This document shows positions 56,958 to 64,000 of a stretch of DNA of 64,000 nt, piece after piece. Made by a program: the position numbers and the translations under genes. Within the stretch, counting starts at the first letter, position 1; every line of letters begins with the position of its first letter. The stretch spans positions 186,001-250,000 of the forward strand of contig NZ_JACSPR010000002.1 in assembly GCF_014837045.1 (NCBI RefSeq), read 5' to 3'. The DNA is from Corynebacterium gallinarum (GTDB lineage: Bacteria > Actinomycetota > Actinomycetes > Mycobacteriales > Mycobacteriaceae). Under the pieces are notes generated by a model. The model saw only the letters and a program-made list of their open reading frames with translations. It was not told the DNA's origin and searched no databases.

Positions 56958-57473
56958 TCAGTTTCCGGAACTTCCGTCCGAGCTTCCGTCACTGTCACGC
57001 CGGTCGCTCAGGCGGGGTCGCTGCATGGTGTAGGCGTCCGCACCGGAGGGACGGTAGTAGTTCTTGCGGGTGGCCAGGATCGTGAAACCGAAGGCCTCAT
57101 ACATCCGGATCGCGGGGAGGTTGTCGGTGCGGACCTCCAGGAACACCGGGCCGTCGTGGCTGTCGGCCACCTTCATCAGCTGATCCATGAGCACGCGTCC
57201 CAGGCCCCGGCGTTGGACGTCGGGGTCCACGCCGATGGTGTGGATCTCGAATTCGGGATCTTCAGCAGGACCCATCATCGCCAGTCCCGCGTAGGCGACC
57301 AGGTGGTCATCATCGAAGGCCCCGATATAGAAGTTGGTGGGGTGGGAGAACTCCACCACGAACACATCGCGGGGCCACGGGTTGTCCCCGGGGAAGAGCA
57401 CCCGTTCCAATTCGGCGCAACGCTCGGCGTCACCGCGGTGTAGTTCCCGCAGTTCAAACTGGTTTGCGGTCAT
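56958..57473 (-). CDS. rimI: Ribosomal-protein-S18-alanine N-acetyltransferase-like GNAT
   Basis: A 171-residue GNAT with the acetyl-CoA motif IHTIGVDPDVQRRGLGRVLMDQLM and the RimI-type PVFLEVRTDNLPAIRMYEAFGF. Its ATG overlaps the tsaB stop by 4 bp. The low-complexity C-terminus (SDGSSDGSSGN) is unusual but harmless. Confidence 0.9.
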   Translation of the reverse strand: MTANQFELRELHRGDAERCAELERVLFPGDNPWPRDVFVVEFSHPTNFYIGAFDDDHLVAYAGLAMMGPAEDPEFEIHTIGVDPDVQRRGLGRVLMDQLMKVADSHDGPVFLEVRTDNLPAIRMYEAFGFTILATRKNYYRPSGADAYTMQRPRLSDRRDSDGSSDGSSGN

Positions 57474-58144
57474 AATTCCACCTCCGGGATGGCAGTCGAT
57501 CTCGGTTTCGGTTTCGGTTCCTTCGCGTCCGGTCGGCGCAGGTACATCGGCACCAGGGGTTCCGGGGTGGCGGTCAGGTCCGCGACCGCCACCAGGTGGG
57601 CGGGCAGCGGCATCAGGGAGAGCTTGTCGACGTCCCCGAGTGCCTCCGGCAATTTCTCCCCCAGGTGTGCCGGAATGGAGATGACATCCACCTCATGGGG
57701 TACCTCGAGGTGACCCGGCGCGATGACCTCCGGCCCGGCGGTGCGGGTGCCGTTGTCATAGGTGGCCCAGTAGATCTCACGCCGACGGGCGTCGGTGGCC
57801 ACCAGGGCGCGTGGTGTGGCGGAGAAATCAATGCCGTGGGCGATGGCATCGAGTGAGCACACACCGTGCACGGGTATGCCGAGGGCGTCACCGAAGGCCG
57901 CCCCGGAGACCATGCCCACGCGCAGTCCGGTGAAGGGGCCCGGCCCGCAGCCGACCACGACGGCTCCGAGGTCGGCGAAGGTCAGATCGGCGTTGGCAAG
58001 CGCCGCCTTGACCATCGGGGTGAGTTGTTCATTGTGCTCACGGGTGTCCTCGATGATGCGCTGCGCCCGCGTGGTGCCGGTGGCTGCGTCGACAATGCCG
58101 ACGATGAGGTCCGGGGTTGAGGTGTCTATGGCTAGTACTAACAC
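57470..58144 (-). CDS. tsaB: t6A synthesis protein TsaB
   Basis: A 224-residue inactive paralogue of TsaD and its partner. It has MLVLAIDTSTPDLIVGIVD and VVVGCGPGPFTGLRVGMVSGAAFG, typical of TsaB. It is translationally coupled to rimI. An exact copy of the recurrent 11-mer is near its 3' end. Confidence 0.94.
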   Translation of the reverse strand: MLVLAIDTSTPDLIVGIVDAATGTTRAQRIIEDTREHNEQLTPMVKAALANADLTFADLGAVVVGCGPGPFTGLRVGMVSGAAFGDALGIPVHGVCSLDAIAHGIDFSATPRALVATDARRREIYWATYDNGTRTAGPEVIAPGHLEVPHEVDVISIPAHLGEKLPEALGDVDKLSLMPLPAHLVAVADLTATPEPLVPMYLRRPDAKEPKPKPRSTAIPEVEL

Positions 58145-58150
58145 GGGGAA

Positions 58151-59407
58151 TCAGCGTACCTTCCGGCCGTGGGCCAGATCGATGAGGTGGGCGAGCACCC
58201 GGCCGTTGCTGGCTCGCAGGCCGTTGTGTTCATGCTCGCTGGTGATATACAGCTTCACCCCGGGCAGGTGACGTGCGGTCTCCAGGGAGAAGTCGAGGGG
58301 GACGAAGACATCATTGGCATAGACGGCTGCGGCACCCGTGGCCCCGGAGGCCTCCAGGGCGGCGGCGTCATAGAGTTTCGGCCACTCATGCTGCGCCAAT
58401 GCGAGTGCCACGTCTTTCCAGGGGCGCAGTGCCGGGACGGTGTCCGCCCACTCACTGAACACGTGTTCACCGGTGAGCAGGGTGGGATCCCCCCGGAAGG
58501 CCTCGGGGTAGACGCGTTGTGCTGCCCAGTCGGTGACCACACCGTCGGCGTAGGAGGATTCATGCAGCACGTAGTAGAGGGGGTTGCGGGTACCGAAGGG
58601 CAGCAGGGTTGCCAGGTCATGGAGGAAGGCATTGGAGCGGGGATCGCGCTCCAGCAGGTGGTAGAGCTCCAGCCAGCCCTCATTGCTGCCGAGCAGATGC
58701 CCCAGTGAACGCAGACGCGATTCGGAGACCACCTCCCCGGTGGGCAGGATGATCTCACCCGCCCGGGCGCGTTCCACCAGCCGCTGGATGAGCACCCGGT
58801 GTTCCGGGAACCGCCGGTAGTACTGCTCGGAGTTGTACCGCATGCGTTCATAGCAGTTGGCATAGACATCCTCCGCCGGGCGGTCGATGGCGCTGAGCCC
58901 ACCGGTGATGAACACATTATCCAGGGAATCCGAGTGGGTGGACAGGTAGTGCAGGGTGGTGAAACCACCGAAGGACTGGCCGAGCACAGTCCACTGCTTG
59001 ACACCGAGATACTCGCGCACGGCCTCACAGTCCCGCACGATGCCGTCGGCACGCAGGTGGCTTAAGTATTCCACGACCTCGGAGGTGGTGTGCTCCTCCA
59101 GGATGCGATCGGAGACCGGGGTGGACAACCCGGTGCCACGCTGATCGAGCAGGACCACCCGGTAGTGGTCCAGGGCTGCCTCCAACCAGCTCGGGTTGAG
59201 GGGTTCCAGGCTGGGGCGGGGTGCCTCATTGCCGGGCCCGCCCTGGAGGAACACCAGGTAGGGCAGTTTCTCACCGCCCGGGCGGGTGGCGATGCGGGCG
59301 AAGATGTCGATGGTGCGCTCATCGGCCGCGTCCGCGGTCAGGGGGACGGTGAGGGTGAGTTCGTCCAGGCGCAGTTCCCCGAGGTGGGTGGTGCTCAGTT
59401 CAGTCAT
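58151..59407 (-). CDS. Prolyl aminopeptidase-like alpha/beta hydrolase (S33)
   Basis: A 418-residue S33-type hydrolase: LVFLQGGPGNEAPRPSLEP (oxyanion-hole HGGPG-like motif), DQRGTGLSTPV and the nucleophile serine in GQSFGGFTTL. The Asp is later and the catalytic His is probably in TSEHEHNGLRASN. It resembles proline iminopeptidases. ATG 59405-59407 is used; ATG 59437 adds 10 residues. It lies 6 bp upstream of tsaB, an insertion compared with the mycobacterial order. Confidence 0.88.
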   Translation of the reverse strand: MTELSTTHLGELRLDELTLTVPLTADAADERTIDIFARIATRPGGEKLPYLVFLQGGPGNEAPRPSLEPLNPSWLEAALDHYRVVLLDQRGTGLSTPVSDRILEEHTTSEVVEYLSHLRADGIVRDCEAVREYLGVKQWTVLGQSFGGFTTLHYLSTHSDSLDNVFITGGLSAIDRPAEDVYANCYERMRYNSEQYYRRFPEHRVLIQRLVERARAGEIILPTGEVVSESRLRSLGHLLGSNEGWLELYHLLERDPRSNAFLHDLATLLPFGTRNPLYYVLHESSYADGVVTDWAAQRVYPEAFRGDPTLLTGEHVFSEWADTVPALRPWKDVALALAQHEWPKLYDAAALEASGATGAAAVYANDVFVPLDFSLETARHLPGVKLYITSEHEHNGLRASNGRVLAHLIDLAHGRKVR

Positions 59408-59485
59408 GCCACCCAGGTTACGCGCGGGGGTGGACACGGGTCCGCCCCCGGTCTGCCCCGGTCCAACTCCCGGGCGACCCGGCTC

Positions 59486-61078
59486 CTACAACAGCAGGAA
59501 CAGCACCTGACAGGCCAGGATCTTGCCGATCATGGCGGTGGGGTACACCGTGGCATACCCACGGTTCGCCAGGTCCGTGCCGGTCTGGTCGTTGAGGTAG
59601 GAGATGATCGCCGGGTTGGTGGTGGCACCGGCGGCCACGCCCATCGATTCATCCCATTTCAGTTTCAGCAGCCACATGCCCACCACGGCACACACCAGCG
59701 CCGAGGTGACGGTGATGGCAAAACCCACCCCCATGTAGACGAAGGATTGCGGATCGGTCAGTGCCTGACGGAAACCCGCACCCGCGGAGGTACCCACACC
59801 GGCCAGGAACAGCGCCAGCCCCAGCGTGGAGATGGTCCTGTTGGCGTGGAAGGGCAGCTGCCAGGTGATGGGTCCGGTGCGGTTGAGGGCACCGAGGATG
59901 AGACCGGCCACGATGGGTCCACCACCGAAACCGAGGTACATGGTGGTGTCCCCGGGCAGCGGGATGGGGATCGCACCCAGCAGCAGGCCGAGGGATAGTC
60001 CGATGGCGAACGGCAGCAGGTTGACATCACCCAGGGCCTTCTCGGAGTCGCCGAGGAAGCGTCGCACCTCGCCCATGCGTCCCGGCGCGGCGACTACGCG
60101 GACGCGGTCGGAGTAGTTGAGCACGGTGTCCCGGTGCGGGACGATCTCGGTGTCCCCCTGGCGGATACGCGCGATCATGAATCCGTTGGCCACCGGATCC
60201 AGTTCCGCGACGGTGCGTCCGACGATGTCCGGGTTGGAGACGGTGAACCGGGAGTACACCAATTCGGTGTCCTCGATCTTGGTGTCGCATTCACCACCCA
60301 GTGCGGCGATCGCCCGGTCCACGGCGTTGGCGGTGCCGTTGATGACCAGTTCCATGCCGGGTTGGATGGGCAGGGTCGGATCTGCCAGGCGGTGTTCATG
60401 GGGGTCCTCCACGATGCGGGTGGCGATGATCTGCTGACCCGACAGCCGGGGCAGGTCCCCGATGGTGCCGCTGATACCGTCGCCGATGCGCACGCCCTTC
60501 CACACCAGGGGTTCGGTGACCAGCCCTTCGTCGCGGGCGTCCTCGGTGTGGTTGACCTTGAGCAGTTTCGCTCCCACGGCCGCCACCAGGATGGAGCCCA
60601 GCACGGCACCGGGGTAGGCCAGGGAGTAGCCGATGACGGGTTCACCGGCCTGGGCCGGGTCCATGAGTGCGACCACCGCGGCCATACCCGGCGTGGAGGT
60701 CAGCGAACCGGCAAACATACCGGCACCCGCCCCGGCACCGAGTCCGAAGGCCCGGATGAGCACCCAGGCCAGGGCCGTCAGGGACACCAGCAGCGCGATC
60801 ATGAAGAGGGTGAGTTTCCATCCCCGCGAACGGAATTCCCGGAAGAAGGCCGGGCCCGCGGAGATGCCGATGACGTAGACGAACATCGCCAGACCCAGCC
60901 GGAACACGAAGGCCGGGATCTGGATGTCCGGGTTGAGGGTGGATACGGCCAGCGCCACGAACAACACCGCCGCGGCACCGAGGGACACCCCGAACAGGGA
61001 GATCCGACCGATGGCCAGACCCACCGCGAGGATCACCGCCAGGGCGATCAGTGGGTTTGCCGCAAGGAAATCAAGCAC
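59486..61078 (-). CDS. AspT/YidE-type transporter (SucE-like)
   Basis: A 530-residue aspartate-alanine exchanger (AAEx) family protein with two AspT-type membrane halves of about five helices each (residues 1-170 and 365-530). Two RCK_C/TrkA-C domains lie between (about 195-280 and 285-360, ELVINGTANAVDRAIAALGGE and DRVRVVAAPGRMGEVRRFLGD). SucE of C. glutamicum, a succinate exporter, is of this type, and a paralogue lies near the t6A genes there. The substrate here is probably a dicarboxylate, by inference only. Confidence 0.85.
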   Translation of the reverse strand: MLDFLAANPLIALAVILAVGLAIGRISLFGVSLGAAAVLFVALAVSTLNPDIQIPAFVFRLGLAMFVYVIGISAGPAFFREFRSRGWKLTLFMIALLVSLTALAWVLIRAFGLGAGAGAGMFAGSLTSTPGMAAVVALMDPAQAGEPVIGYSLAYPGAVLGSILVAAVGAKLLKVNHTEDARDEGLVTEPLVWKGVRIGDGISGTIGDLPRLSGQQIIATRIVEDPHEHRLADPTLPIQPGMELVINGTANAVDRAIAALGGECDTKIEDTELVYSRFTVSNPDIVGRTVAELDPVANGFMIARIRQGDTEIVPHRDTVLNYSDRVRVVAAPGRMGEVRRFLGDSEKALGDVNLLPFAIGLSLGLLLGAIPIPLPGDTTMYLGFGGGPIVAGLILGALNRTGPITWQLPFHANRTISTLGLALFLAGVGTSAGAGFRQALTDPQSFVYMGVGFAITVTSALVCAVVGMWLLKLKWDESMGVAAGATTNPAIISYLNDQTGTDLANRGYATVYPTAMIGKILACQVLFLLL

Positions 61079-61268
61079 GTTGGGACCACTCCTTCAAGAT
61101 CAGCGGATTTACACCGCAGAGATTCCTCCGGGTACCCCATGATCTCTACTCCACCGTGGTCACGGGTCCTGGGGCGCATTCTCCATTAGCTCCATGATCC
61201 CGCAGCACCGGACATAAAACAACAGATACAGAAACTTACCTCAGGAAAGCCGTGGTCAGCGCCTCAGT

Positions 61269-61772
61269 TTAGTGTCCGCTTCTCCACTGCCAGGTGAAGA
61301 TGCGGGCCTCCGACTCCGGGTCCTCGGCCACGGCGGTCTCCCTGTCGATGGAGATCAGCAGGTAGGACTCGGTGATCTGCTCCACCAGTCCCCCACCCCA
61401 TTCCGCCACCACCACGGCGGTGTCCAGGTCGGTGTCCAGGTCGAGGGAGTCCAGCGCGCCGATCGGGTCGGAATCCACATCCTCCGGGTCCTCACCGAGC
61501 AGACGGTAGGCATCCAGGTGGATGAGGGTGGGTCCACCGATCTCGGAGCGATGTTCCCGGGCGATGACGAAGGTCGGCGAGGTGATCCGACCCTTGACCT
61601 GCATGCCCCGGGCCAGGCCCTGGGTGAAGGTGGTCTTGCCGGCACCGAGGGGGCCGTCGAGGATCACCACGTCCCCGGCCTCCAGTGCCCGGCCGAGTTC
61701 CTCCCCGAAGGCCTGGGTCTGCGCCGCGGTGTCGAGGCGTCGGGTACCGGATGCGGGGAAATCGGGTTTCAT
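61269..61772 (-). CDS. tsaE: t6A synthesis ATPase TsaE
   Basis: A 167-residue P-loop ATPase: VVILDGPLGAGKTTFTQGLARGMQ (Walker A) and TFVIAREHR, then LIHLDAYRL. It completes the TsaB-TsaD-TsaE complex. It overlaps the alr stop by 4 bp. Confidence 0.95.
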   Translation of the reverse strand: MKPDFPASGTRRLDTAAQTQAFGEELGRALEAGDVVILDGPLGAGKTTFTQGLARGMQVKGRITSPTFVIAREHRSEIGGPTLIHLDAYRLLGEDPEDVDSDPIGALDSLDLDTDLDTAVVVAEWGGGLVEQITESYLLISIDRETAVAEDPESEARIFTWQWRSGH

Positions 61773-62872
61773 TTGCCTTCTCCTGTGTAGTGGCGGACGG
61801 TGCGGCCGGTGGGCCGGCAGATGATCTCATAGTTGATGGTGCCCAGGGCGTCGGCAAGCTCAGTGGCGGACATGCCGGGACCACCGAAGATGATTGCCTC
61901 ATCACCGGCGGCCACGCCGTGGGGATTATCACCGAGGAAGATGACGAACTGATCCATGCACACCCGCCCCACCTGTGGGTAGTCATGACCGTTGATATGG
62001 ACCCGGAGGTGATCCTGGGCCGCGCGGGGCACACCGTCGGCGTAACCTGCGGGCACCACCGCCACGAACCCGTCCGTCTCGGCGCACCAGGTCAACCCGT
62101 AGGAGGTCCCCTCACCCTTTCTAATGGGCTTGACGACGGTGATCGCCCCCGCCCACGTCATCGCCGGCCGCAGGCCATGGTCCAGGCCCGGGATGGGTTC
62201 CAGGCCGTACAGGGCCACACCCGGGCGGACCATGTCCATGTGGAGATCCGGGCGGGTGAGCGTGGCCGGGGAGTTACACAGGTGGTTCTCCGGCACCTCC
62301 AGGCCCAGTGCGCGGGCCCGGTCGATGGCCCGGCGGAAGGTCTCCGCCTGGTGGTCGGTCTCGGGGTTGTCGGGTTCATCGGCGCAGGACAGGTGGGTGA
62401 ACAACCCGGTGACCTCGATGGGCCCGCAGTCGCGGAGCAGGGTGAACACCGCATCCCAGTCCTGCTCATCCACGCCGGAACGGTGCAGCGCGGTATCCAC
62501 CTTGACGCTGACGCGGATGGTCCGGGAGGTGGGGGGTGCGTCGACAAGCACCTGGGCGTGCCGCGGGGAGATCACCGCGAGGTCGATGCCCGCCTCGACG
62601 GCGGCGGCCCAGTCCTGCTCCGGGGACCAGATCCAGCACAGGATCGGTGTGGTGATGCCGGTGGCGCGCATGGCCAGTGCCTCGGCGATGGTGGCCACGC
62701 CGAACGCATCCGCACCGTTGGCTGCCATGACCGGGGCGACCCGGTCCATGCCGTGGTTGTACCCGTCCGCCTTGACCACCGCCATCAGTTTCGCCGCGCC
62801 CACCCGGTTCTTCAGCAGGCGGGTGTTGTAGGCGATGGCGTCCAGATCGATGCGGGTGGTGAGCAGATTCAT
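61769..62872 (-). CDS. alr: Alanine racemase
   Basis: A 367-residue PLP enzyme giving D-alanine for peptidoglycan. The PLP lysine K34 is in AVVKADGYNHG and the catalytic Tyr is in EGTSYGLTWC. It starts the operon alr-tsaE. It is divergent from the hydrolase-like gene at 62985. An exact copy of the recurrent 11-mer lies within it. Confidence 0.96.
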   Translation of the reverse strand: MNLLTTRIDLDAIAYNTRLLKNRVGAAKLMAVVKADGYNHGMDRVAPVMAANGADAFGVATIAEALAMRATGITTPILCWIWSPEQDWAAAVEAGIDLAVISPRHAQVLVDAPPTSRTIRVSVKVDTALHRSGVDEQDWDAVFTLLRDCGPIEVTGLFTHLSCADEPDNPETDHQAETFRRAIDRARALGLEVPENHLCNSPATLTRPDLHMDMVRPGVALYGLEPIPGLDHGLRPAMTWAGAITVVKPIRKGEGTSYGLTWCAETDGFVAVVPAGYADGVPRAAQDHLRVHINGHDYPQVGRVCMDQFVIFLGDNPHGVAAGDEAIIFGGPGMSATELADALGTINYEIICRPTGRTVRHYTGEGK

Positions 62873-62984
62873 GGTTTCTCATTGTGCCACCACCTCCCCG
62901 TCACTCCAACGGAAGGGACACCGTTGTCGCGGGTTCCTGATACCGGTGGCACACCCGGGTCGGATCATCCTGCCGTCCGGGGTG

Positions 62985-63866
62985 ATGCTTTCCACTATTC
63001 TTGACCGTGTGGCTGAGAATCTGAAAAAACATCTGTCAAAGCTGTCCAAGCGTGGACCGCACCGGGTCATGGTCGGTGACCTTGATTATGCGGGTCTGCC
63101 CGGCAAGATCTATACCCCCGCCGAGGGCAACGGTGTACCCGGCGTGGCCTTTGGTCACGACTGGATGAAACCGATCAAGCACTATCACCAGACGCTGCGT
63201 CACCTGGCCAGCTGGGGTATCGCCGTGGCCGCACCCAACACCGAGACCGGGTTCCTCCCGGATCACCGTGGTTTCGCCGCCGATCTGGATTCTGCCCTGC
63301 AGATCCTCGCCGGTGTGAAACTCGGTGCCGGTAAGGTCACCGTCAACCCGGCCGGTCTCGGCATGGTCGGTCACGGCATGGGTGCCGGTGCCGCGGTCCT
63401 GGCCTCGGCCAACCGCACCGCGGTCCGCGCGGTCGGTGCCCTCTACCCCGCCCCCACCTCCCCGTCGTGTGTGGATGCGGCCCCCGCCGTGAAGGCCCCG
63501 GGGCTGGTCATCGGCACCGCACAGCTGGGGATGTTCGACGCCGGTGATTCCGCCAAGGTCGCCGCCCGGTGGGGTGGTGACGTGCTCTACCGCGAACTGG
63601 ACAACGGCAACCAGCAGGGTTTCTCCGAGGACACCATGTTCAAACTGCTCGTCGGCGTGGGGCGTCCGCAGACCGCCGGCCAGGAACTGGCCCGTGGCCT
63701 GCTCACCGGTTTCCTCCTCCACCAGCTGGCCGGCGAACGCTCCTACAAGGCCTTCTCCGATCCCGAGGCAGAAGCGAAGAAGGTCACGTCCTACTGGGGT
63801 ATCGACCTGGAGGAGAAGGCCTTCCCACAGGATGAGTCCCCGCTGCCGTTTCTGAACAGTAAATAA
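62985..63866 (+). CDS. Alpha/beta-hydrolase-fold protein lacking the catalytic serine
   Basis: A 293-residue protein related to dienelactone hydrolase and polyester hydrolases (GVAFGHDWMKPIKHYHQTLRHLASWGIAVAAPNTE). The nucleophile elbow, normally GHSMG, reads G129-H-G-M-G133, so the Ser is replaced by Gly. The region where the catalytic His is expected reads GNQQGFSED, without His. It is therefore probably a non-enzymatic fold or uses other residues. Start may be ATG 62985 or GTG 63009. Function unknown; corynebacteria and relatives have similar proteins near alr. Confidence 0.82.
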   Translation: MLSTILDRVAENLKKHLSKLSKRGPHRVMVGDLDYAGLPGKIYTPAEGNGVPGVAFGHDWMKPIKHYHQTLRHLASWGIAVAAPNTETGFLPDHRGFAADLDSALQILAGVKLGAGKVTVNPAGLGMVGHGMGAGAAVLASANRTAVRAVGALYPAPTSPSCVDAAPAVKAPGLVIGTAQLGMFDAGDSAKVAARWGGDVLYRELDNGNQQGFSEDTMFKLLVGVGRPQTAGQELARGLLTGFLLHQLAGERSYKAFSDPEAEAKKVTSYWGIDLEEKAFPQDESPLPFLNSK

Positions 63867-63868
63867 CC

Positions 63869-63889
63869 CCAGGGTGGGACCCCACCTGG
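63869..63889 (+). terminator. Weak hairpin after the hydrolase-like gene
   Basis: CCAGGGTGGG (63869-63878) can pair with CCCACCTGG (63881-63889) with one bulge. No clear T-run follows, so termination is uncertain. Confidence 0.4.
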
Positions 63890-63892
63890 CGG

Positions 63893-64000
63893 TCAGGCCC
63901 GGCGCAGAATCGACTGCACGGGCCCGCGACCACGGGGTCGCCCACGCCCGGCCTGTTGCGGTGTCCGCGCCACCGGGCTAGTCGGTGTGACCTGCGGTGG
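63893..64000 (-). CDS. Partial minus-strand protein, C-terminus only
   Basis: A stop TGA at 63893-63895 on the minus strand closes an open frame of 35 codons that runs off the window. It ends with a basic, Gly/Arg-rich tail (GRGRPRGRGPVQSILRRA). The composition looks like a disordered C-terminus of a larger protein. The family cannot be told. Confidence 0.45.
   Translation of the reverse strand, partial: PPQVTPTSPVARTPQQAGRGRPRGRGPVQSILRRA

Overview
This window is a gene-dense, high-GC actinobacterial chromosome segment that I place in Corynebacterium, most like C. efficiens or a close relative. That placement is inference from gene families and order. The main clues are a C50-carotenoid operon with an embedded MmpL gene and a divergent MarR regulator, a vanABK/vanR locus, a PspC-type two-component kinase, a WhiB-like gene next to sigD/rsdA and guaB2/guaB3/guaA, and the order alr-tsaE-tsaB-rimI-tsaD-groES-groEL, which matches the Rv3411c-Rv3423c region of Mycobacterium tuberculosis. 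No rRNA, tRNA, CRISPR array or complete insertion sequence was seen.

Layout, left to right. 1-6 kb: the edge of a likely DtxR/MntR-type regulator, a pair of bacterial PH-domain membrane proteins, a family 2 glycosyltransferase, a photolyase and an NAD-epimerase fused to a lipid-binding-like domain. 6-15.3 kb: a secreted lipocalin, the MarR regulator crtR and the operon crtE-mmpL-crtB-crtI-crtYe-crtYf-crtEb for decaprenoxanthin-type carotenoids. 15.4-19.8 kb: the vanillate operon vanABK with divergent vanR and a clear palindromic operator. 19.8-29.2 kb: the mutagenic repair set dnaE2, imuB and imuA', interrupted by the methionine uptake operon metQNI and an AMIN-type lipoprotein. 29-36 kb: a LuxR-type response regulator and its probable PspC-type histidine kinase, separated by a CAP-domain secreted protein and galU, with a decayed copy of the kinase 3' end left behind. 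36-39 kb: a 901-residue surface protein with two Ig-like modules.

39-47.5 kb: guanine nucleotide synthesis (guaA, guaB3, guaB2), with a YdcF-like protein and a flavin monooxygenase between guaA and guaB3. The monooxygenase is bracketed by two 176-bp direct repeats of about 94% identity, each with two nested hairpins. 47.5-50.4 kb: a DUF5319-like protein, the SigD/RsdA pair and a WhiB-family regulator. 50.4-54.1 kb: a GabD2-like aldehyde dehydrogenase and groES-groEL with two overlapping CIRCE operators. 54.1-64 kb: NAD(P)HX repair (nnrD), the t6A tRNA modification genes tsaD/tsaB/tsaE, rimI, a prolyl aminopeptidase-like hydrolase, a SucE/AspT-type transporter, alr and a divergent alpha/beta-hydrolase-fold protein that appears to lack its catalytic residues.

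The strongest unexplained signals are: (1) an 11-mer, GCTTGTCGACG, found 12 times on both strands, in several reading phases and in intergenic DNA, where well under one copy is expected; (2) the repeat-bracketed monooxygenase cassette; and (3) the two-component locus apparently split by galU, with an exact 50-bp duplicated scar.
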